This document shows, one piece after another, positions 15,308-24,015 of a stretch of DNA of 46,291 bases. The DNA is from Streptomyces sp. SolWspMP-5a-2 (GTDB taxonomy: Bacteria > Actinomycetota > Actinomycetes > Streptomycetales > Streptomycetaceae), in contig NZ_FMCI01000024.1 of the NCBI RefSeq assembly GCF_900091845.1, positions 1-46,291 of the forward strand, written 5' to 3'. The notes beneath the pieces were generated by a model. That model was given only the letters and a program-made list of their open reading frames with translations. It was not told the DNA's origin and ran no database searches. The stretch's first letter is position 1. Each line of letters opens with the position of its first letter. Made by a program: the position numbers and the translations under genes.

Positions 15308-16111
15308 TCAGCCGCGGCCGAGCGCGACGACGGTGCGGTCGCTGAGGTCGATCACCAGGTGGCGGGCGTCGATCCAGGGGCCGTTCCTGACCTTCGGGAA
15401 CAGCCGGACGCACCGGTGGTCGCCGCACGCGGCGAGTCGCTCGGGCCGGACGCCGGGAGTGGCCCGGTAGACGGCGCCGTTGACCAGGAGCTGGCCGGGC
15501 GAGGTGAGCACGTCCCCGGTGGCGTCCTTGAAGTCGGCCTTGAGTCCGGCGCCGAGCGGGTCGGCGATCAGGAGCTTGGTGGCCTCGTCGAACTCGGCCC
15601 GGCTGAGCGGCGGTTGGACGCCGTGCTGCCGCGTGGTGCTCTCCACCCGGCCGGTGGCGAGGTTGACGGTCTTGGTGACGAGGGCGTCGTCCTTGTAGTC
15701 GTAGAACGCGACCTCCGCGCGGCGCGGCGCGTCCGGGGCGGTGTCGCCGTTCTCCGGCTCCGCGAGGTCCACGCTCAGCCGCTGCGGTCCCCGTCCGCCC
15801 GCCACGTTCTGGGTGGCGCCGAACATCGGCGGGTCGACGGCGATCTTCTCGACGCGCTTCAGCTCGTCGTCGGTGAGCGGGTCGCGGCCGGTGCCCCGGG
15901 CGCCCTCGGCGGGCGCCCGCTCGACGACGGCCTGCGGCACCACGTCGCCCTGCCCCTGTCCCTGCTGCCCGGCGCCCGCCGCGCCGTCCGCGGTGCCGTC
16001 GGCACCCGCCGTCCCCGGCAGGGTGACGGCGACCATGACGGCGGTACCGGCCACCGCGATCGCCGCGCCTGCCACCACCTTGCCCAGGTGGCGGTGGACT
16101 GTCCTGCGCAC
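15308..16111 (-). CDS. Membrane-anchored or exported protein with copper amine oxidase N2/N3-like domains
   Basis: The 267-aa protein starts at GTG 16111 (GGGGGAG just upstream; longer starts to 16222 add unrelated sequence). A basic n-region is followed by one hydrophobic segment (VVAGAAIAVAGTAVMVAVTL, about residues 12-31), either a signal peptide or an anchor, then a Gly/Gln-rich linker. The rest resembles amine oxidase N2 and N3 domains: LTDDELKRVEKIA, RRAEVAFYDYKDDALVTK, VNLATGRVES, GVQPPLSRAEFDEATKLL and HLVIDLSDRTVVALG match the order seen in bacterial enzymes such as the Arthrobacter one. It lies 53 bp upstream of the catalytic-domain gene on the same strand, so the two probably form one split enzyme. 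Confidence 0.72.
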   Translation of the reverse strand: MRRTVHRHLGKVVAGAAIAVAGTAVMVAVTLPGTAGADGTADGAAGAGQQGQGQGDVVPQAVVERAPAEGARGTGRDPLTDDELKRVEKIAVDPPMFGATQNVAGGRGPQRLSVDLAEPENGDTAPDAPRRAEVAFYDYKDDALVTKTVNLATGRVESTTRQHGVQPPLSRAEFDEATKLLIADPLGAGLKADFKDATGDVLTSPGQLLVNGAVYRATPGVRPERLAACGDHRCVRLFPKVRNGPWIDARHLVIDLSDRTVVALGRG

Positions 16112-16342
16112 ATTCTCCCCCTGCTCCCCCGGCGGATCACGCGGGCGGATCCCCTGCGCCCCCGGGAGTACGTCTCGGCCCCACACATTCGGCACCTCCG
16201 GAGTGCGGTGGTCAGGCCGCACACCGGGTATGCACTGGTCGAGAGGTAAGAGGCACGTAAGTCGTCGAGGGTTCCATCACTTTCGGGGAGACTCGGGAGC
16301 AAGGCGCGTACGGGGGCGCGCTCGACCTGGAAGAGTCATGAC
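16112..16342. promoter_or_regulatory. Divergent promoter region with inverted repeat
   Basis: This 231-bp gap serves the split amine oxidase genes (minus) and treX (plus). GTGCGG (16203-16208) and CCGCAC (16217-16222) form an inverted repeat with an eight-base centre near the middle, a plausible operator. I cannot assign the promoters with confidence. Confidence 0.35.
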
Positions 16343-18451
<2,109 letters not shown>

Positions 18452-18892
18452 TCACGGCGGACCGCCGCCGGAAGCGGGGCGCGCGGCGGCGGGATGTCCG
18501 GCGGCGGGGTGTCCGACGGCGGGCGGGGCGGGGTGTGCCGGGGCTTCGGGGAGCCCCGGCGGGCGCCGCCCGGCTCTGTTCCGGACGCCCGGCTCTGTTC
18601 CGGGCGGCTCGCTCTGTTCCGGGCGGCTCGCTCTGCTTCGGGCGCCCCGCTCTGCCACGGACGCCTCGCTCTGCCCCGGGTGCCGGCTCTGTTCCTGGCG
18701 CCGCGCTCTGCCCCGGGAGCCCCGGCGATCCCGGAAGCACCGGTGGTCCCAGGCGTCCCGGCGATCCCGGGCGTCTCTGTGGCCCCGGGCGGCCCTCGGA
18801 GCGGGCCTCCGGCGCGTCCCCCCTCGGGGTCGATACACCCGTGCAGGGGCGGCGATGACAGGAATGGCGGCGGGGCGGGTACGTAGGTTCCC
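18452..18892. other. 441-bp intergenic region carrying a tandem array
   Basis: No gene is supported between treX and treY. The region is dominated by a degenerate tandem array (18572 to about 18795). Open frames run through on both strands but only because of base composition. A short more mixed stretch at 18830-18892 should hold the treY promoter; TAGGTT (18884-18889) next to the ATG is a -10-like string, though only three bases from the start. Confidence 0.55.
18572..18795. repeat. Degenerate tandem array, eight 19-bp units then 18-bp units
   Basis: CTCTG recurs at 18574, 18593, 18612, 18631, 18650, 18669, 18687 and 18706, a 19-bp period with one 18-bp step; the unit is about GCTCTGTTCCGGGCGGCTC. 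From 18724 a related GGCGATCCCGG / GGTGGTCCCAGG unit repeats every 18 bp (18724, 18742, 18760). A 19-bp period cannot keep a reading frame, so the array is probably non-coding. Confidence 0.7.
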
Positions 18893-21247
18893 ATGACATC
18901 TGAGCGCCCCGAGCCCGTCGTGCCCACGGCCACCTACCGGCTTCAGCTCCAGCCCGCGTTCCCGTTCGCCGCGGCCGAGGAGGCGGTGCCGTACCTCGCC
19001 TCGCTGGGCGTCTCGCACCTGCATCTGTCGCCGGTCCTGGAGGCGGTGCCGGGTTCGACGCACGGCTACGACGTCGTCGACCACGCCCGGGTGCGGGAGG
19101 AACTCGGCGGCGAGGAGGGGCTGCGCGCGCTGGCCCGCACGGCGCGCGAGCACCGGCTCGGGCTGATCGCGGACATCGTGCCGAACCACATGGCGATGGC
19201 CCCGCGTCACAACCACGCCCTGTGGGAGGTGCTGCGGGAGGGCCCGGGATCGCCGTACGCGCGGTGGTTCGACATCGACTGGGAGGCGCGCGGCGGCCAG
19301 GTGCTGCTGCCGGTGCTCGGCGGGCCGCTCGGCGGCGAGATCGACGCGCTGCGGGTCGACGGCGACGTGCTGCGCTACCACGACCACGAGTTCCCGCTGC
19401 GCGAGGGCACCGCGGGACTGCCGCTGCCGCGGCTGCTGGACGCCCAGTGGTACCGCCCGGTGTGGTGGCGGCTGGCCAGGACCGAGCTGAACTACCGGCG
19501 GTTCTTCAGCATCTCGGAGCTGATCGGGGTGCGGGTCGAGGACCCGGAGGTGTTCGCGGCGACCCACGCGAAGACGCTCCAACTGCTGCGCGAGGGCGTG
19601 CTGGACGGGCTGCGCGTCGACCATCCGGACGGGCTCGCCGACCCGGACGGATATCTGGCGCGGCTGCACGAGGCGACCGGCGGCCGGTGGACGGTGGTGG
19701 AGAAGATCCTGGCGGCCGGTGAGCCGCTGCCGCCGTCCTGGCCGGTCGCGGGCACCACCGGGTACGACGCGCTGCGGCACGTCGACGGCGTCCTCACCGA
19801 CCCGGCCGGGGTTGGTGAACTCCTGGGCGGCTACCGGCGGTTCGCGGCCCCGCAGACCGACCGGGGCGGGCAGTGGGACGCCACCGTGCGGCGGGCCGCC
19901 TACAAGGTGCTCACCTACGAACTGGCCGCCGAGACCGACCGGTTGGCCCGCACCGCGTCCCGGCTGTGCGCCGCCTCCGCCGACCCCGCGCTGCGCGACC
20001 GGGCGCCCTGGGCGCTGCGCACGGCGCTGGAGGAGCTTCTGGTCAGGCTGGGGGTGTACCGGCCCTACGAGTCGGGCGACACGGCGTCCGTGGTCACCGA
20101 GGAGGCGGCGGCGCAGGCCCGGCTCGCGTTCGTGGTCCCGGAGGAGGCGGGCGCCGTCGACGTGGTGCGCGACCTGGTCCTCGGGGTGGCCTGTCCGGGC
20201 GCGGAGGGCGCCGAGTTCCGCGCCCGGTTCGCGCAGACGGCGTCGGCGCTGCGGGCCAAGTCCGTGGAGGACACGGCGTTCTACCGCTACGTCCCGCTGC
20301 TGTCGGCGACCGAGGTGGGGGGTGAGCCCGGGAGCCCGGCGGTCTCCCCCGCGGAGTTCCACGCCCACTGCGCGCGGGTGCAGCGCGACTGGCCGTCGAC
20401 CGGGACCGTCGTCTCCACGCACGACACCAAGCGCAGCGCGGACGTCAGGGCGGCGCTCGCGGTGCTCACCGAGTGCCCGGGGCGGTGGGCGGACGCGGTC
20501 ACCGCGGCGACCCGCGCGGCCGGGGACGTACCGGACGGCCAACTCGCCTGGGCGGCCTGGCAGACGCTGTTCGGCCTCGGCGAGCCGGACGGTGAGCGGA
20601 TCGGGCCCGCGCTGCTCAAGCACGTGCGCGAGGCGGGCCTCTACACGAGCTGGACGGAGCGGGAACCGGCCTACGAGGAGGCGGTGACGGCGTTCCTCGC
20701 GGCCGGTCCGTGCGGGCCGCCCGGACGTCATGTGACCGCGCTGCGCGACGCGTTGGCCGACCCGGTGCGCACCAACGTGCTGAGCGCGGCCCTGCTCCAT
20801 CTGACGATGCCGGGGGTGCCGGACGTGTACCAGGGCAGCGAGACGGAGTTCAGGGCGCTGGTCGATCCGGACAACCGCGGGCTGGTGCGGTTCCCGCCGT
20901 CCGAGCCGGGCGAGAAGGCGGCGCTCACCCGGGCCGCGCTGCGGCTGCGGGCCCGGCGTCCGGAGGCGTTCGGCGACACCGCGTCGTACGCGCCGCTGCC
21001 GGCCGAGGGCCCGGCGGCGGACCACTGCCTGGCGTTCTCGCGGTCGGGGGAGGTCGTCACGGCGGTCACCCGGCTGTCGCTGCGGCTCGCGGAGGCGGGC
21101 GGCTGGCGGGACACCCGGCTCGCGCTGCCGCCGGGGCGCTGGGCCGACGCGCAGTACCCGGAGCGGGAGTTCAGCGGCCCGACGCCCGTCGCCGACCTCT
21201 TCGGCCGGGTGCCGGTGGTGCTGCTGGCGCGGGTGGAGCAGGGCTGA
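18893..21247 (+). CDS. treY: Malto-oligosyltrehalose synthase
   Basis: TreY rearranges the reducing-end alpha-1,4 bond of maltodextrins to an alpha,alpha-1,1 bond, giving maltooligosyltrehalose, in the cytoplasm. The protein is 784 aa, as usual. GH13 hallmarks are in order: TYRLQLQPAFPFAAAEEAVPYLASLG at the N-terminus, IADIVPNHMA, the nucleophile Asp243 in LRVDHPDGLADPDGYLARL, the acid Glu270 in VVEKIL, then TTGYD and VVSTHDTKRSADVR with the third aspartate. The end shows VPDVYQGSE, typical of TreY. ATG 18893 has no good ribosome site and a -10-like TAGGTT next to it. It works with treX upstream and treZ 2.8 kb downstream. Confidence 0.95.
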   Translation: MTSERPEPVVPTATYRLQLQPAFPFAAAEEAVPYLASLGVSHLHLSPVLEAVPGSTHGYDVVDHARVREELGGEEGLRALARTAREHRLGLIADIVPNHMAMAPRHNHALWEVLREGPGSPYARWFDIDWEARGGQVLLPVLGGPLGGEIDALRVDGDVLRYHDHEFPLREGTAGLPLPRLLDAQWYRPVWWRLARTELNYRRFFSISELIGVRVEDPEVFAATHAKTLQLLREGVLDGLRVDHPDGLADPDGYLARLHEATGGRWTVVEKILAAGEPLPPSWPVAGTTGYDALRHVDGVLTDPAGVGELLGGYRRFAAPQTDRGGQWDATVRRAAYKVLTYELAAETDRLARTASRLCAASADPALRDRAPWALRTALEELLVRLGVYRPYESGDTASVVTEEAAAQARLAFVVPEEAGAVDVVRDLVLGVACPGAEGAEFRARFAQTASALRAKSVEDTAFYRYVPLLSATEVGGEPGSPAVSPAEFHAHCARVQRDWPSTGTVVSTHDTKRSADVRAALAVLTECPGRWADAVTAATRAAGDVPDGQLAWAAWQTLFGLGEPDGERIGPALLKHVREAGLYTSWTEREPAYEEAVTAFLAAGPCGPPGRHVTALRDALADPVRTNVLSAALLHLTMPGVPDVYQGSETEFRALVDPDNRGLVRFPPSEPGEKAALTRAALRLRARRPEAFGDTASYAPLPAEGPAADHCLAFSRSGEVVTAVTRLSLRLAEAGGWRDTRLALPPGRWADAQYPEREFSGPTPVADLFGRVPVVLLARVEQG

Positions 21248-21252
21248 GGCGA

Positions 21253-21313
21253 CCGGCGGCCGGGCGGCGACGGCCGCCGGGCCGCCGGGTCCCCGGCCCG
21301 CCAACGGGCGGGC
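21253..21313. terminator. Two GC-rich hairpins between convergent treY and SSI genes
   Basis: CCGGCGGCC (21253-21261) pairs perfectly with GGCCGCCGG (21272-21280); GCCCGCC (21296-21302) pairs with GGCGGGC (21307-21313) around AACG. Position between convergent genes supports a bidirectional terminator. Confidence 0.5.
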
Positions 21314-21350
21314 GCCGGTGGGCCGGAGAGCCCGGGGGCGTCTCCCGCGC

Positions 21351-21788
21351 TCAGGTCGCGGCGGTGCGGCGGGAGCCGGGGAGGCCGTCGAGGGCGAAGA
21401 CGGCTCCGGTGCGGGCGGCGAGCAGGCAGGCGTTGGAGAACGTCCGCCGGTAGTTCACCGGGCGGCCGTTCCAGCGGCCGCGGGCGTCCGCGGTGACCGG
21501 GGCGTAGAGCGTCGAGCAGTAGAGGTGCCGGTCGGGGACGGCGTCGATGTCGCCCTTGACGGCGCGGAGTTGGGCGCACGCCTCGGCGGCGCGGGCGTGC
21601 CCCTGCGGCGGGTCGCAGGAGAGCAGGGTGCCCCGGGTGTCGCTGGAGTGGGCGTCGCCCTTGGTGACCGTCAGATAGAGGTGGTCGCCGCCCGCCCTTG
21701 CGGTGGGGCCCGCGTCGGCCGGGGCGGCGCAGGCGAGGAGCAGGGCGGTGGCGGCGAGCAGGGCGCCGGGTACGGGGAAGGTGTTCAT
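21351..21788 (-). CDS. Subtilisin inhibitor-like (SSI family) secreted protease inhibitor
   Basis: The 145-aa protein belongs to the Streptomyces subtilisin inhibitor family, which blocks secreted serine proteases. A signal peptide covers about residues 1-26 (cut after ADA); LLAC at 17-20 is a poor lipobox. The inhibitor domain begins LYLTVTKG and has all four disulfide cysteines (58, 71, 91, 121) plus RWNGRPVNYRRTFSNAC and a VFAL end. By alignment with SSI the reactive bond is Thr93-Leu94 in YCSTLYAPV; P1 is normally Met, Lys or Arg, so Thr is unusual. The ATG overlaps the stop of the M14 carboxypeptidase gene (ATGA), implying coupled translation. Confidence 0.9.
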   Translation of the reverse strand: MNTFPVPGALLAATALLLACAAPADAGPTARAGGDHLYLTVTKGDAHSSDTRGTLLSCDPPQGHARAAEACAQLRAVKGDIDAVPDRHLYCSTLYAPVTADARGRWNGRPVNYRRTFSNACLLAARTGAVFALDGLPGSRRTAAT

Positions 21789-23134
21789 TCCCTGTGCATC
21801 GGCACCGCGGCCTCGGGACCCCACCCCGGGTCACCCGAACGGGAGCGCTCCCGCGGGTGGCGCAGGGCGAGTTCGAACGCGGCGAGGACCACCCGGGCCT
21901 GGTACTCGGCCTGGCGCGCGACGGGTATCCAGCGGGCGCCGCAGTGGTCGCGGTACTCGGCGCACCAGGTGTCGATGAGCCGGTCGAGGGCGGGCCTGAC
22001 CCCGGCCGGGTCGTGGCCCGCGCGGGTGACGAGCTGGTGCAGGAGTCCCGCGGTGCGCAGCGCGAGGCGGCGGGCGGAGATGCGCAGGGCGGCGAGGTGG
22101 CCGACGCTGAGCGGCGGGAGCGGGCGGACGGCGTCGGGGACGTCGGGGTCCCAGGTGTCGGCGAGGCCGGGGCAGACCATCAGGTAGTCGTCGACCGGGG
22201 CGAGCAGGCGGGCCGCGTCGGGGAGTCCGGCCAGGTGGGGTCTGAGCCGCGCGGCGATGGTCTCCAGGAGCCGGATGTCCTCGCGCAGGGTGTGGCTCGC
22301 GGCGCGCAGCACGGCGGTCGGGTCGGCGGGCGACGCGTTGTCCTCGACGGCGCCCACGCCCCACATGGGGGCTTCGACGACGGCGGTGACCGTGCCGTGC
22401 CGGTCGGGGTGGAACCAGGTCGACTCGACGGCGGCCTCGGTGATCGCGGCGGCCAGGTCGCCGGGGCGGGGCGGCGGGATGCGGTAGACGGCGGGGCCGA
22501 GGCGGGGCCAGAACAGGGCGTCGTAGGGGCCGAGTTCGCGCGGGACGCCGAGGCGGGCGGCGGTGTGGGCGACGCGCCGGGCGAGGCCGGGCAGGTCGTG
22601 GGTGAGTTCGACGAAGCCGCCGCCGACGTCGACGCCGTGCAGGGAGCACTGGAGGAAGGGGCGCAGTTCGTCCTGGAGGTCGAGCAGGGCGCGGGTCTCC
22701 GGGAGGGCGGCGGCCGCGGCGCCCGCGGGCAGCCACTCGGGCTGTTCGAGGAAGCCGGGGCGGAAGAAGTTACGGAAGTACCGGCCCAGGGTGTAAGGCC
22801 CGGCCAGCCAGCCCTCGTTGTGGCGCAGCCCGTCGGGGTCGACGCTCAGCAGCAGGTCCCAGGTGGCGTCGGCGCCCTCGGTGAGCCGCGGGTCGGCCAG
22901 CACGCGTTCGGCGAGGCGCAGCGCGGTGACGCCGCCGACCGGTTCGTTGGCGTGCGGCCCGGCCACCACGAGGGCGTGGCGGCTGCCGTGCCCGACGGAG
23001 AGCAGCAGCAGGGGGTGGCCCGCGCGGGAGGTGCCCACCCTGCGCAGCCTGGCCTCCCCGGGACGGTCGGCGGCCAGGGCCGCGGCTCTGGCGCCGAGTT
23101 CGTCGGCGGTGAGGTAGCGCAGGAGGGGCGGCAG
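21785..23134 (-). CDS. M14 family zinc carboxypeptidase-like protein
   Basis: The family cleaves C-terminal residues from peptides or cell-wall fragments. Zinc ligands are present as H-x-x-E in GPHANEPVGG and a later His in SLHGVDVGG; the catalytic Glu is likely that of VVEAPMWG. No signal peptide is visible, so it should be cytoplasmic. The start is uncertain. A CTG at 23134 has an ideal GGAGG (23145-23141) six bases upstream; an in-frame GTG at 23191 has none and lies upstream of the transcript start suggested by the promoter. From CTG the length is 449 aa. The C-terminal third (about 260-449) is helical and not a usual M14 part. Its stop overlaps the SSI start. Confidence 0.8.
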   Translation of the reverse strand: MPPLLRYLTADELGARAAALAADRPGEARLRRVGTSRAGHPLLLLSVGHGSRHALVVAGPHANEPVGGVTALRLAERVLADPRLTEGADATWDLLLSVDPDGLRHNEGWLAGPYTLGRYFRNFFRPGFLEQPEWLPAGAAAAALPETRALLDLQDELRPFLQCSLHGVDVGGGFVELTHDLPGLARRVAHTAARLGVPRELGPYDALFWPRLGPAVYRIPPPRPGDLAAAITEAAVESTWFHPDRHGTVTAVVEAPMWGVGAVEDNASPADPTAVLRAASHTLREDIRLLETIAARLRPHLAGLPDAARLLAPVDDYLMVCPGLADTWDPDVPDAVRPLPPLSVGHLAALRISARRLALRTAGLLHQLVTRAGHDPAGVRPALDRLIDTWCAEYRDHCGARWIPVARQAEYQARVVLAAFELALRHPRERSRSGDPGWGPEAAVPMHRE

Positions 23135-23166
23135 GGCACACCTCCACGATGGTGGTGTCGTCGGGT

Positions 23167-23184
23167 CACCTGACGTGTCAGGTG
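23167..23184. promoter_or_regulatory. Perfect 18-bp palindromic operator of the M14-SSI operon
   Basis: CACCTGAC-GT-GTCAGGTG has 8-bp perfect arms. On the minus strand it lies just after a -35 TTGACG (23220-23215) and a -10-like GACTGT (23195-23190), so it would cover the transcription start. A repressor bound here would block the operon. Confidence 0.55.
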
Positions 23185-23189
23185 TACGC

Positions 23190-23220
23190 ACAGTCAGTCA
23201 CGAGTTGCGGGGTACGTCAA
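23190..23220 (-). promoter_or_regulatory. Candidate promoter of the M14-SSI operon
   Basis: The minus strand reads TTGACG, a 19-bp spacer and GACTGT. The -35 is a good match; the spacer is one base long and the -10 is moderate. Confidence 0.4.
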
Positions 23221-23289
23221 TACCCGGACGAGGAACGGCATTTCAGCCATATCGGCGGGCGCGGGGATGTGACGGCGGTGCGGGCGGGG

Positions 23290-23841
23290 TCAGTTCGCGG
23301 CGATCCGGAACGTCATGTGCCCGAAGCCGATGAGGTCGCCCTCGCGGACCACGGCGGCGCCGAGGACCCGCCGTCCGTTGACCGTCGTCCCGTTCGAGGA
23401 GCCGAGGTCGCGCAGGACCCACATGCCGCCCTGGCGGCGCAGTTCGGCGTGCACCCGGGAGACCGTCTCGTGGGTGAGCCGCAGGCCGTTGGCGGGGTCG
23501 CGGCCGATGCGCAGCGGGTGGGTGGAGCCGGGGTGCGGCAGCAGCAGCTTGGGGAGGCGCTCGGCCTGCCAGGCCCGGCGCAGCCGCACGGTGAACCCGG
23601 AGACCGCCTCGACCGTCCCGAAGACGAGCCGCGACATCCGGCTCTCGGTGGGCAGATCGGCGGTGAGCACGGCGAGTTCGTCGGGCCTGCGGGCGGAGAG
23701 CGCCAGTTCCATGCGGCGGATGTACGTGTCGTGCGACAGCCGTCCCACGGCGACGCCGTCACGGAGCACCTGGAGCGCCTTGTCGCGCTCCGCGTCGGAG
23801 ATCCGCGCGGGGTACGTGTTGAACTCGAAGGACGACGTCAC
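23290..23841 (-). CDS. DUF1707 and FHA domain protein
   Basis: The 183-aa protein has two parts. Residues 1-64 (FNTYPARISDAERDKALQVL ... LSARRPDELAVLTADLP) are a DUF1707 domain, frequent in actinobacterial membrane or signalling proteins. The C-terminal half is an FHA domain that binds phosphothreonine peptides: LRIGRDPANGLRL, then TVSRVHAEL and LGSSNGTTVNGRRV, with the Arg, Ser-Arg-x-x-His-like and SSNGT-x-x-NG residues intact. It should read out Ser/Thr kinase signals, but no kinase is encoded nearby. GTG 23841 is chosen since the DUF1707 domain begins there and a promoter lies seven bases upstream; longer frames upstream are not family-like. Confidence 0.87.
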   Translation of the reverse strand: MTSSFEFNTYPARISDAERDKALQVLRDGVAVGRLSHDTYIRRMELALSARRPDELAVLTADLPTESRMSRLVFGTVEAVSGFTVRLRRAWQAERLPKLLLPHPGSTHPLRIGRDPANGLRLTHETVSRVHAELRRQGGMWVLRDLGSSNGTTVNGRRVLGAAVVREGDLIGFGHMTFRIAAN

Positions 23842-23848
23842 ATCCGTG

Positions 23849-23878
23849 ATTGTCGGGCAGCGACCCCCGGGTGTCCAG
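23849..23878 (-). promoter_or_regulatory. Promoter for a leaderless FHA-protein mRNA
   Basis: The minus strand has CTGGAC (23878-23873), an 18-bp spacer and GACAAT (23854-23849); seven bases later comes GTG 23841. The mRNA would start at the start codon. Confidence 0.45.
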
Positions 23879-24015
23879 AATACGAGCGATCGGTGACCGC
23901 ACCAGGACATCCGCCGACACCCGGCGCGAAAGGCGGTGATCCGACGGCGGATCGGCCGCGCATGACGCACGATGGACGGACTCCGTCACGTTGGGCAGAC
24001 GAAGGGGAACCGTCC

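Noticed and set aside
18572..18795. CRISPR array
   Set aside because: Units are adjacent and degenerate without unique spacers, and there are no cas genes.
18600..18870. Collagen-like Gly-x-y translation of the tandem array on the minus strand
   Set aside because: The main repeat is 19 bp, so no frame is kept from unit to unit; the Gly pattern appears only where the period is 18 bp.
18452..21304. A 950-codon antisense frame across treY and the tandem array
   Set aside because: It mirrors treY and has no recognisable domain; treY motifs are complete on the plus strand.
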